Source: JAVZCJ01 sp964532175
GTDB lineage: Archaea > Thermoproteota > Nitrososphaeria_A > Caldarchaeales > JAVZCJ01
Direction of reading: 5' to 3'
Assembly (NCBI GenBank): GCA_964532175.1
Contig: CAZHGP010000021.1
Location: 1 to 24,998, forward strand
Length of the DNA stretch: 24,998 bases
The notes beneath the pieces are model-generated. The model did no database searches and was not told the DNA's origin. It saw nothing but the letters and a program-made list of their open reading frames with translations. Positions 7,681 to 15,906 of this stretch are shown one piece after another (the first letter of the stretch is position 1; every line of letters begins with the position of its first letter). Position numbers and translations under genes: made by a program.

Positions 7681-9237
7681 TTATACTGGCATATTTCCAT
7701 GCTTTTTAATAGGAGGGTTTTCCTCTTTATTTTTAAGCATTTCAAGAGCATCGTATATTCTTTTTCTAGTTTCCCTAGGCTTTATAACATCATCTATATA
7801 GCCTCTTTGAGCTGCTACATAAGGATTACAAAATTCTTCTATATATTCGATTGTCTTTTCTTTTAATTTTTCATGGTCCCCTTTTTTTAATAAATCTTTA
7901 TAAAGAATGCTTGCAGCTGCTTCAGGACCAACTAAAGCAATTTCAGCTGTTGGCCATGCATATACTTGATCTGCTCCTAAATCTTTGCTGCACATTGCTA
8001 AATATCCTCCAGCATATGCTTTTCTTATTATAATAGTTATTTTAGGAACAGTAGCTTCTGAGTATGCATAAAGCATTTTTGCTCCATGCCTAATTATACC
8101 CATTTTCTCCATTTTACTTCCAATAAGAAAAGCTGGAGTATCTACAAATTGTATTAAAGGTATATTAAAAGCATCACAAAATCTTATAAATCTAGAAGCT
8201 TTATCAGATGCATCTACATCAATAGCTCCTGCCATTACTTTTGGTTGATTTGCAACAATACCTACAGAATAACCTCCAATTCTTGAAAAACAAGTTATTA
8301 TATTTTTTGCAAAATCTGGTTTTATATCAAAAATTTTTCCATTATCAACTATTTTTTTAATAACTTCATACATATCATATGATTTATTTCTTTCCGTAGG
8401 TACAATTTCTTCAAGTTCAGGAATCATACGGTCAACTGGATCGTTTGTTTCTATTCTTATTGGTTTTTCCTTGAAATTTGATGGAAGATAACTTAATAAT
8501 TCCCTCGCTTTTATTAAACATTCTTCATCATTAGAAGTTACAAGGTCTGCTACACCACTAATACTTGCATGCACTTCTACACCACCTAGATCTTCTACAC
8601 TTATTTCCTCTCCAGTTACAGCTTTCACAAGCGGAGGGCCAGCAATAAATGTATAACTAGTTCCTTTAACCATAAAAATAAAATCCATTAAAGCTGGAGC
8701 ATATGCTTGTCCTCCTGCACATGGACCCATTTCTAATGCTATTTGTGGAACTACTCCAGATGCTTGTACAATTTTATAAAAATATTTTCCATAATAGCTT
8801 AAAGAATCTTGGCATTCTTGAATTCTTGCGCCCCCACTATCAAATATCCCTATTATTGGTGCGCCTACTTTCATAGCTAAATCATATAATTTAATAATTT
8901 TTTTAGCATGCATTTCAGCAAATGTTCCACCCATAGAAGTAAAATCTTGAGCATAAATAAAAACTGTTCTACCATTTATTTTTCCATATCCTGTAATTAC
9001 AGCATCAGCAGGAACATCCTTTTTGTCCATTCCAAACCATATACAGCGATGTTTAACAAATATGTCTATTTCAGTAAAACTATCTGGATCTAGCAATTTA
9101 TTTATTCTCTCTCTAGCAGTAAGTTTTCCTGCTTCATGCTGCTTTTTTATAGCATCAATTCCTCCACCAAGCATTATTTTTTTCTTTTTTTCTTCAAGTT
9201 CATGAACATATTGTTTCATATCTTTTACTTTTGACAC
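7681..9237 (-). CDS. Acyl-CoA (methylmalonyl-CoA) carboxyltransferase alpha subunit
   Basis: This 518-residue protein is a full-length crotonase-fold carboxyltransferase of the MmdA/PccB/12S type. Visible marks are FDSGGARIQE and PQIALEMGPCAGGQAY (oxyanion-forming glycines of the N-half), then GYSVGIVANQP and KAYAGGYLAM in the C-half. It moves carboxyl between an acyl-CoA (malonyl-, methylmalonyl- or similar) and biotin. Next to a beta membrane subunit and with no biotin carboxylase nearby, the direction is probably decarboxylation, with Na+ pumping by the beta subunit. The start is GTG; its G is also the last base of the carrier gene's TAG stop, so translation is probably coupled. The exact acyl-CoA cannot be told from the sequence. 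Confidence 0.93.
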   Translation of the reverse strand: MSKVKDMKQYVHELEEKKKKIMLGGGIDAIKKQHEAGKLTARERINKLLDPDSFTEIDIFVKHRCIWFGMDKKDVPADAVITGYGKINGRTVFIYAQDFTSMGGTFAEMHAKKIIKLYDLAMKVGAPIIGIFDSGGARIQECQDSLSYYGKYFYKIVQASGVVPQIALEMGPCAGGQAYAPALMDFIFMVKGTSYTFIAGPPLVKAVTGEEISVEDLGGVEVHASISGVADLVTSNDEECLIKARELLSYLPSNFKEKPIRIETNDPVDRMIPELEEIVPTERNKSYDMYEVIKKIVDNGKIFDIKPDFAKNIITCFSRIGGYSVGIVANQPKVMAGAIDVDASDKASRFIRFCDAFNIPLIQFVDTPAFLIGSKMEKMGIIRHGAKMLYAYSEATVPKITIIIRKAYAGGYLAMCSKDLGADQVYAWPTAEIALVGPEAAASILYKDLLKKGDHEKLKEKTIEYIEEFCNPYVAAQRGYIDDVIKPRETRKRIYDALEMLKNKEENPPIKKHGNMPV

Positions 9238-9470
9238 TATTTTCCTCCCTCTTTTATTTCTATAATAAGCATTGTTTTACCATGTTGAATAAAATCTCCT
9301 TCTTTAACTAAGATTTTCTTAATTAATCCATTTGATGGTGCATAAATTTCATTCTCCATTTTCATAGTTTCAAGTATTAGCAATACATCCCCTTTCTTAA
9401 CTTCTTGATTTTCTTTGCATTTTATTGAGATAATTTTTCCAGGAACTGGAGCATTTATTTCTTTTTCCAT
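9237..9470 (-). CDS. Biotin carboxyl carrier protein, minimal linkerless form
   Basis: The 77-residue protein is a bare biotinyl domain with the attachment motif ETMKMENE at residues 34-41 and Lys37 as the expected biotinylated residue. A second lipoyl/biotinyl half follows (SNGLIKKILVKEGDFIQ). Most carrier subunits of this decarboxylase class have an N-terminal Pro/Ala-rich swinging linker and are about 120-150 residues; here the domain begins within a few residues of the start. The gene is first in the biotin cluster, with a TATA box about 28 bases upstream and a one-base overlap with the carboxyltransferase gene. Confidence 0.92.
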   Translation of the reverse strand: MEKEINAPVPGKIISIKCKENQEVKKGDVLLILETMKMENEIYAPSNGLIKKILVKEGDFIQHGKTMLIIEIKEGGK

Positions 9471-9490
9471 TGCTTTGTTAAATGAACAAC

Positions 9491-9507
9491 AAATATTTAA
9501 ATTTTTT
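9491..9507 (-). promoter_or_regulatory. TATA box of the decarboxylase locus
   Basis: The minus strand reads AAAAAATTTAAATATTT, centred about 28 bases before the carrier ATG at 9470, predicting a leaderless first gene. It resembles the boxes before the binding-protein gene and the phosphoglucose isomerase gene. Confidence 0.45.
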
Positions 9508-9574
9508 ATTAATCTTTTTCATTTTTAAAAACAAAAGAATTCGCAAATAAAAATATTAGAAAATATGAAACGAT

Positions 9575-10828
9575 TTAGAAGCTAAAGAATAATATAAATA
9601 TTCCAAGTATCATCATTATTAAACCTAGGAATAGCCTCATATATTTACCTATATGTTCTTGCCATTTTTCTATTGAAAATTCCATTATTTTCTTATGTGA
9701 AGCAATAAAAAGAATTAATAATAAAGGAGAAATAAACGCAATATTGTAAATAATTAAATAAATAAGACCTTGTATAAAAGTGGCTCTATGAGCTAATAAT
9801 CCTATAATAGCAATATAAATTCCTCCAGTACATGGAAATTCAAATAAACTTACTAGTAACCCTATAATAAATATTGATGGAATAGTAAATTTATGAAGCC
9901 ATTTTTTAATAATGTTCCATCCAAACATCGGCATTTTTAAAGTAAAATTTTTCTTTTTCCAAAAATAATCTTTAATATTAATAAATCCTAATAAAATTAC
10001 AATTATTGCACTAATTTTTTCGATTAAATCAAGGAATGGGAACATTTTAATTATTCTTAAAATACCAAGACCTATTGATAAATATGATATATACACACCT
10101 ATAATATATATTGAACCAATTAATATTATTTTTCTTCTAACTTTCTCTAAAGAATCATAAGTTAAAGATGTTAAAAATATAAAGGTTATGAAGAAAAGCA
10201 AGACCGAGATTGCACAAGGATTAATGCTATCTATTAATCCACTTATTATAATTAAATTCAATGTTGAAATTAAAGAAGATGATGCTATCCTCTCTTTTTT
10301 AATATTAATAAGTCCTTTAATTTCTTCAAAAGATCTCCATGTTTCACATTCTTTAATTAATCCATTTTCATCAATTATTACGTACAATCCACGTATTTCA
10401 TCTTTAAAAATAATAATTTTATCGTAATCTTTTACATAATTAACTAAAAAATCCAATATGAAATCGATTGGAATCATATTAATAAATAAGAATCTATCAT
10501 TAATATTTACTATAACTCTTCCTTGCATAGATATAAATTCCGGAACATTTAATTTTTGATATATTTCTTTTAATTCATTATAAGCTTCAGAATCTATATC
10601 AATATATTTTAATTGAATATTTGTAATGTCAATTTCATGCAAACTCCTATTTAATTTATTAAAATAATCTGGAAATAATCTTGATATAGGATCGCAAGGA
10701 ATACAACCAATATATTCATAATTGGCATAAACAACTACTTTAATATCTGAAAAAATTTGAGTATTAATATTTATAAAAATTATTGGAAAGAAAAGAAATA
10801 ATAAAGTGAAGATATAAAGAGTCTTCAT
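9575..10828 (-). CDS. Membrane thiol-redox protein: thioredoxin-like N-domain fused to a CcdA/DsbD-type core
   Basis: The 417-residue protein starts with a hydrophobic segment (residues 4-20), then an extracytoplasmic domain of about 150 residues with CIPC (Cys42, Cys45) near its first strand, as in thioredoxin-like folds. From about residue 187 it is a six-helix membrane domain with Cys205 in SINPCAIS and Cys333 in EFPCTGG. These match the two conserved membrane cysteines of CcdA and the DsbD centre. CcdA-type proteins carry reducing equivalents across the membrane to extracytoplasmic thiols. Its start lies two bases after the AOR stop with no clear ribosome site, so it is probably translated by coupling with the AOR gene. 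Partner and substrate are unknown. Confidence 0.82.
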   Translation of the reverse strand: MKTLYIFTLLFLFFPIIFININTQIFSDIKVVVYANYEYIGCIPCDPISRLFPDYFNKLNRSLHEIDITNIQLKYIDIDSEAYNELKEIYQKLNVPEFISMQGRVIVNINDRFLFINMIPIDFILDFLVNYVKDYDKIIIFKDEIRGLYVIIDENGLIKECETWRSFEEIKGLINIKKERIASSSLISTLNLIIISGLIDSINPCAISVLLFFITFIFLTSLTYDSLEKVRRKIILIGSIYIIGVYISYLSIGLGILRIIKMFPFLDLIEKISAIIVILLGFINIKDYFWKKKNFTLKMPMFGWNIIKKWLHKFTIPSIFIIGLLVSLFEFPCTGGIYIAIIGLLAHRATFIQGLIYLIIYNIAFISPLLLILFIASHKKIMEFSIEKWQEHIGKYMRLFLGLIMMILGIFILFFSF

Positions 10829-10830
10829 TT

Positions 10831-12648
10831 TTAAGGATAAATTAAGTCTAATTCTTTTAATTTTTCAAATGTAGGTTTACCCGTTTGATCCCAACCTCTG
10901 ACGCTATAATATTCATCTAACATTTCATCAAACATTTCTTGAGTTATACGATGTCCTTTTGCAAAACCATCAGAGAGCGGCTCTTCTTTTATTCTTATTG
11001 GTAAATCATCATCTTTTCTTGTAATTCCTTCTCTAACTAAGATTAATCTTTCTAAATTATATACTCTTTCTCCTATAAGAAGCAATTGATTAGTGAAATC
11101 TAAACCAGTAACATATTTAAGGATTCCTTCACTTGGTTCATCGGTTAATCCTAAAGCTCTTCTTGGTATAGTGCATATCCCTATAGAATCTATATACCCA
11201 CGAACATCTTGAATTGTTTTAACAAGTTTCCCTTTACCTTTTATTGCAAAACGGTCAATTTTTTTCTTAATAAGCTCATCTCTAATTGTCCATCCTCCAA
11301 CATTATGACAAGCTCCACGTGAAGAAGTTGCATATGCTAAACCCATTCCATAAAATGCTCTTGGTTCATAACCTGTAAGTTCCATTCCTTTCACATGCAT
11401 TGCATAAGCTTCAGCATTTTTTCCAATTATTCGACTTGCTTTTCTTACCCCTTCAGCTAAAATATTACCAAATCCTTCACGAAAACAAATTTTTTTAAGT
11501 AGCTCGATTGCAGCTTCACTATTCCCAAATTCTATTTTAATACCATTGACATTTTCTTTTGAAATTATTCCTCTTGAATATAATTCCATTGTAAAGCCTA
11601 TAATATAACCTGCAGTTATTCCATCGATTCCATATTTATTACAAATATCATTAGCAATTAAAATATGATTAAAATCAAATATTCCACAATTTGCACCTAA
11701 AGCCCATATTGTTTCATATTCTGGTCTACTTCTTAATCCTTTGAATGCTCCTTCTTTTACTTCAAAAAGTTTACCACATGCTACTGGACATCCAAAGCAT
11801 CTTGTATCCCCTATCCAAAAATTTTCTCTTAAAAAATGACCAAATAACTTTTCCATTTCTTCATGTTCTGTTTTTTGAAAATGCATTATTGGATATGCAC
11901 CTAATTTATAAAGTATTTCAATATATTGTGGCGTACCATATTTAGTATGATCGCTTGTAGTCTCTTTTAGAGAATCTATAGAATCTTTTAAATATTTTCT
12001 TAATTTATCTAATTCTGCTACTTCAACTTTACCTGTTCCACGTATAGCTATTGCTTTTAATTTTTTTGAACCCATAACTGCTCCAGCACCACCACGACCA
12101 AAGCTTCTATCGTCAGCCATAATACAAGCAAATTTTACAAGCTTTTCTCCAGCCGGACCTATAGCAGCAATTCTTGTTCTCTCATCATGGACTTCTTCTT
12201 TTATAATTTTTTGTGTTTCCCATATATCTAATCCCCATAAATGTTTAGCATCTTTAAATTCGATAGCATCATCTTTTATAGAAATATAAATGGGATCTTC
12301 TGCTCTGCCTTCTATAATAATACCATCATACCCTGCTAATTTTAATTCTGTACCAAAATACCCACCAGCATTACTACATAAATAAATTCCAGTTAAAGGA
12401 GATTTTGTTGCTAAACTACATTTAGAGCTCCCAAACGTTGGAGTGCCTGTAAGAGGCCCAGTAAAGAATATAATTTTATTTTCTGGCTCTAATGGATCAA
12501 CATTTGGTCCAATTTCATCATAATAAATTTTTGCAGCAATACCCCTCCCGCCTAAATATTTTTTAAAAAGAGCTATAGGTACTTCCTCAATCTTTGTAAT
12601 CCTCTTAGATAAATTTAAGCGAATGATTTTCTTTTTATAACCATACAT
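10831..12648 (-). CDS. Tungsten aldehyde:ferredoxin oxidoreductase family enzyme
   Basis: The 605-residue protein has the length and three-domain layout of the AOR family. The N-domain carries LGGRGIAAK and SAC-like glycine-rich strands near residues 72-100 for the bis-pterin tungsten cofactor. The 4Fe-4S ligands are CFGCPVAC (Cys284, 287, 291) plus Cys492 in DSIGIC. Members oxidise aldehydes to acids with ferredoxin, and some act on other carbonyl or acyl groups; the substrate is not evident. A GAGGTGGT ribosome site lies six bases before the ATG. The gene is followed within two bases by the CcdA-like gene and preceded by an LLM oxidoreductase, so the three probably form one transcript. Confidence 0.93.
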   Translation of the reverse strand: MYGYKKKIIRLNLSKRITKIEEVPIALFKKYLGGRGIAAKIYYDEIGPNVDPLEPENKIIFFTGPLTGTPTFGSSKCSLATKSPLTGIYLCSNAGGYFGTELKLAGYDGIIIEGRAEDPIYISIKDDAIEFKDAKHLWGLDIWETQKIIKEEVHDERTRIAAIGPAGEKLVKFACIMADDRSFGRGGAGAVMGSKKLKAIAIRGTGKVEVAELDKLRKYLKDSIDSLKETTSDHTKYGTPQYIEILYKLGAYPIMHFQKTEHEEMEKLFGHFLRENFWIGDTRCFGCPVACGKLFEVKEGAFKGLRSRPEYETIWALGANCGIFDFNHILIANDICNKYGIDGITAGYIIGFTMELYSRGIISKENVNGIKIEFGNSEAAIELLKKICFREGFGNILAEGVRKASRIIGKNAEAYAMHVKGMELTGYEPRAFYGMGLAYATSSRGACHNVGGWTIRDELIKKKIDRFAIKGKGKLVKTIQDVRGYIDSIGICTIPRRALGLTDEPSEGILKYVTGLDFTNQLLLIGERVYNLERLILVREGITRKDDDLPIRIKEEPLSDGFAKGHRITQEMFDEMLDEYYSVRGWDQTGKPTFEKLKELDLIYP

Positions 12649-12674
12649 GAATTTACCACCTCTTCTTAAAGGAA

Positions 12675-13667
12675 TTATTCTCTAAAGTATGGTATAACTT
12701 TTTCGCCAAGTAATTTGACATTATCATATACAATTTTTGGAGAAATTATTTCAAATAAAATATGCTTCACTCCTGCTTTAAAATACTCTTCAATTCTTTC
12801 TATGCAATCATCAGGTCCACCGTATATTCCACTTTTCTCTGCTTTGTCCCATTCTTCAGGTTTTAATGAAAAACTTCCACGTAATTTAATGATAGGTTCT
12901 GCAATTTTTCGTGCTTCATCATAATTAGAGGAGACACAAGCTAATACTACACATGCTGGTTCTATCTCATTAGGGTCTCTACCTACTTCCTTAACCATTT
13001 CTTTAATTTTTGAATAAAGTTCTTTAAATTGCTCTACTGTTGGACAATAAGGCACCCATCCTTGACCATAAAGAGAAATCGCATTCATTATCTTGATTGA
13101 GGTGCCTCCAAACCATATTGGTGGATGAGGTTTTTGAATAGGTTTAGGCCAAAGAGGAGCTTCTCGAATTTTATAATATTTCCCACTATAGGATGCAAAT
13201 GGTTCAGTCCATAATTTTTTAATAATTTCAATTCCCTCGAGCATTTTTTCAATTCTTATCTGATGTTTATCATAAATTAATCCGTAACTTTCAAATTCTT
13301 TTCTGTGCCAACCAGCCCCAGCTCCAAAAATAACTCTTCCATTAGAAATAAAATCAATAGTTGCAACTTGCTTTGCTAGAATAGCTGGTTGTCTCATAGG
13401 TATTGGAGTTACACCCACACCCAATTTAATTTTTTTGGTGATTGTTGAAACAGCAGCTATTGTAGTCCAAGCCTCAAGAAAAGGATATTCCCCTTTATTT
13501 ATATTCATTCCAACAGATTGATAAAAATATTCAGGAAGGAACATATGATCAGAAACCCAAAAAGAATCAAAATTCATTTTTTCAGTAAGTATAGCAATAT
13601 CTGGAACTACGCCAATATAAGTTGCACCACCTATAAATATACCAAATTTATTTTCTTCATTATGCAT
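12675..13667 (-). CDS. Luciferase-like (LLM class, probably F420-dependent) oxidoreductase
   Basis: The 330-residue protein is a complete bacterial-luciferase-type TIM barrel. Family marks include FDSFWVSDHMF near residue 33, KLGVGVTPIPMRQPAILAK, GAGAGWHRKEFESYG and PHPPIWFGGTS. In archaea such proteins usually use coenzyme F420 rather than FMN, and this layout resembles the F420-dependent group, but the cofactor is inferred. It may oxidise an alcohol or reduce a double bond. It leads the AOR/CcdA-like group, ending 26 bases before the AOR start. GGGGTTAG precedes its ATG, the same sequence seen before the gene at 23555. Confidence 0.88.
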   Translation of the reverse strand: MHNEENKFGIFIGGATYIGVVPDIAILTEKMNFDSFWVSDHMFLPEYFYQSVGMNINKGEYPFLEAWTTIAAVSTITKKIKLGVGVTPIPMRQPAILAKQVATIDFISNGRVIFGAGAGWHRKEFESYGLIYDKHQIRIEKMLEGIEIIKKLWTEPFASYSGKYYKIREAPLWPKPIQKPHPPIWFGGTSIKIMNAISLYGQGWVPYCPTVEQFKELYSKIKEMVKEVGRDPNEIEPACVVLACVSSNYDEARKIAEPIIKLRGSFSLKPEEWDKAEKSGIYGGPDDCIERIEEYFKAGVKHILFEIISPKIVYDNVKLLGEKVIPYFRE

Positions 13668-13708
13668 AATCTAACCCCTTACATTCTTATACTTATATAT
13701 TGAGTGAG

Positions 13709-13723
13709 AAATATATAAAAGTT
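13709..13723 (-). promoter_or_regulatory. TATA box of the LLM/AOR gene group
   Basis: The minus strand reads AACTTTTATATATTT about 45 bases before the ATG at 13667, inside the 83-base gap after the dehydrogenase gene. Confidence 0.4.
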
Positions 13724-13750
13724 ATGGTTTTTCAAAGAATTATACAATGA

Positions 13751-14758
13751 TCATGTATCGTTTGGTTTCAAAATAATTTTTATGTATCTTTCTTTCTCTT
13801 CCACTAACATTTTCATCGCTTCTTCTATTCTTTCTAAGGGAAGTATATTTGAAATAAGTTTATTAACATTTATTTTTTTCATATATAAAAGATTAATGGC
13901 TTCAGAGAAATCACTACTTGTATATACTAATGAACCCATGATTTCTAATTCTCGATCTTGAATTAAATTTATTTCAATAGGCAAACTTCTTTTAAAAACT
14001 CCTATTAAGATTATTCTTGTTCCTTTACGAGTTAAATTAATTGCTTGATTTATTGTAATATTTTGATCCCCGCCTACACATTCAAAAACTTTATCGATCC
14101 CATCCCTACCAAATGTATTATATACCCATTCGATTAGATTTTCTTCTTTAACATTAATAGCATAATTCGCACCTAATTCTTTAGCTAATTTTAATCGAGA
14201 ATTTAAGATGTCTGTAATTATTACTTCCTTTACTCCAAAAATTTTAGAAAGTTGAAGGATTATCAAACCAATCGGTCCAGCACCCATTATAACTATACGT
14301 TCTCCTTTTATATCACCTGCTTTCTTAATAGCATGAATTCCAACAGCTATTGGCTCAATAAAAGTAGCTTCTTCAAATGACATATCTTTAGGTATTGAAA
14401 AAACTTTATTAATTGGAACAGTTATATATTGTGCAAATGCTCCATCAGTTTGACATCCTATAACTTTTAAATCATTACAGATATTATACCTACCAATTTT
14501 ACAATTATAACATTTACCACATGTAAGTAAAGGTTCTACTACAACATGTTCATCAGTTTCTTCTATTATCCCAGAAAATTCATGTCCAAGAACTATAGGG
14601 TATGAAATGAATGGATGTTCTCCATAATAAGCATGTAAATCTGTTCCACAAATTCCACATGCTTTTACCTTTATGAGAACTTCGTTTAAAGCAGGTTTTG
14701 GAATATCAACTTCTTCTATTATAAATCTTTTAGGCGCAATTAATTTTACTCTTTTCAT
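13751..14758 (-). CDS. Zinc-dependent medium-chain alcohol/polyol dehydrogenase
   Basis: The 335-residue protein has catalytic zinc ligands Cys37 (GICGTD) and His59-Glu60 (GHEFSG). The four-cysteine structural zinc loop is complete (Cys80, 83, 86, 94), and the NAD(P)-binding fold shows GAGPIG near residue 176. It resembles sorbitol, threonine and similar secondary-alcohol dehydrogenases. As the last gene behind a carbohydrate ABC transporter (45-base gap) and near an FGGY kinase, oxidation of an imported polyol or sugar to a ketose is a reasonable inference. The substrate cannot be read directly. Confidence 0.9.
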   Translation of the reverse strand: MKRVKLIAPKRFIIEEVDIPKPALNEVLIKVKACGICGTDLHAYYGEHPFISYPIVLGHEFSGIIEETDEHVVVEPLLTCGKCYNCKIGRYNICNDLKVIGCQTDGAFAQYITVPINKVFSIPKDMSFEEATFIEPIAVGIHAIKKAGDIKGERIVIMGAGPIGLIILQLSKIFGVKEVIITDILNSRLKLAKELGANYAINVKEENLIEWVYNTFGRDGIDKVFECVGGDQNITINQAINLTRKGTRIILIGVFKRSLPIEINLIQDRELEIMGSLVYTSSDFSEAINLLYMKKINVNKLISNILPLERIEEAMKMLVEEKERYIKIILKPNDT

Positions 14759-14803
14759 TATTTTACTCGCTTATAATTCTTAAGAGGGAAAAATTGGTAA
14801 TAC

Positions 14804-15889
14804 TCAAATAATTACATTTTCAGTTTTTTTATTAAAAATATGAATTTTATTTTTATTAAATGTTATCCAGATTTTCTGACCTACATTAGCTTCTATTAAA
14901 TGTGTATTTACAGTAATAGAATGTTTTCCTATAGACAGATGAAAAATTATTCGATGGCTGATCGGTTCTATAAGGGAGACTTTAGCCTCAATAGAATCTT
15001 CACTTTGTTTTATTTTACTAATTGATATATGTTCAGGCCTTATTCCAAGAATTACTTCAGAATTAATGAATTTCTCTAATAATTCTCTATATTCTGAAAC
15101 ATTGTATATGAAATCCCCTGCATCAAGAAAAACATTTCCATTCTTCTCTATAATAGTACAATCAATAAAATTCATAGCGGGACTCCCAATAAACCCGGCT
15201 ACAAAGAGATTTTTAGGATTGTTGTAAACAACATCGGGCGTATCACATTGTAATAGATTTCCAAAATTCATAATAGCAATTCTATCAGCCATACTCATAG
15301 CTTCTATTTGATCAGGTGTAGCATAAATGATCGTCATTTTCAATTCCTTAGTAAGCCTTTTCAATTCAGTTCTCATTGATGCTCTAATTTTTGCATCTAA
15401 ATTTGTTAAAGGTTCATCTAAAAGATATACTTTTGGGCTTCTAATTATAGCTCTTCCTAATTCGATTCGTTGTCTTTCTCCTGCTGTAAGACGGTCTACT
15501 GGTTCATTTAAAATGTTTTCAATACCTAATAATGAAGCTACCTCTCTCACTCTTCTTCTTATTTCATCTTTAGGTACACCACGAATTTTAAGAGGAAAAG
15601 CGATTTGATCAAAAACTTTCATTGAGGGATACATAACATAAAATTGAAAAACCATAGCAATATCTCTATCTTTTGGTGGTAAATCATTAACTAAAACATC
15701 ATCTATATATATATTTCCTTCATCAGGTTTCTCTACTCCAGCAATCATACGTAAAGTAGTAGTTTTTCCACAACCAGATGGGCCTAAAAGACAAATAAAT
15801 TCCCCATCTTTTATTTCAAGATTTACTTTATTAACTGCTATAACATTACCAAACCTTTTTGTTAAATTTTCTAATTTTACTCGAGCCAT
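14804..15889 (-). CDS. Sugar ABC transporter ATPase, copy A (CUT1/MalK type)
   Basis: This 361-residue ATPase has a Walker A GPSGCGKTT (36-44), Q-loop Gln82, Walker B VYLLDEP (164-170, Glu169) and a C-terminal regulatory domain with GIRPEHISI, as in MalK/UgpC proteins. Two core motifs are unusual. The signature is LTAGE (134-138) rather than LSGGQ, and the switch position reads ATPDQ, with Pro192 where E. coli MalK has His192. Residues 41-304 are encoded by a stretch of DNA identical to copy B at 15907-16995, while both ends differ. It probably pairs with copy B as a heterodimer under the permeases at 17007-18720. Confidence 0.93.
   Translation of the reverse strand: MARVKLENLTKRFGNVIAVNKVNLEIKDGEFICLLGPSGCGKTTTLRMIAGVEKPDEGNIYIDDVLVNDLPPKDRDIAMVFQFYVMYPSMKVFDQIAFPLKIRGVPKDEIRRRVREVASLLGIENILNEPVDRLTAGERQRIELGRAIIRSPKVYLLDEPLTNLDAKIRASMRTELKRLTKELKMTIIYATPDQIEAMSMADRIAIMNFGNLLQCDTPDVVYNNPKNLFVAGFIGSPAMNFIDCTIIEKNGNVFLDAGDFIYNVSEYRELLEKFINSEVILGIRPEHISISKIKQSEDSIEAKVSLIEPISHRIIFHLSIGKHSITVNTHLIEANVGQKIWITFNKNKIHIFNKKTENVII
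14977..15770 (-). repeat. 794-bp exact direct repeat, copy A
   Basis: By line-by-line comparison this stretch is identical to 16083-16876, at a constant offset of 1106 bases with no indels. It runs from the third base of codon 40 to the first base of codon 305 of ATPase copy A. Immediately outside it the two genes diverge at once (G versus T at the low end, C versus G at the high end). Confidence 0.93.
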
Positions 15890-15906
15890 AATTCTTCACT
15901 TCAATA

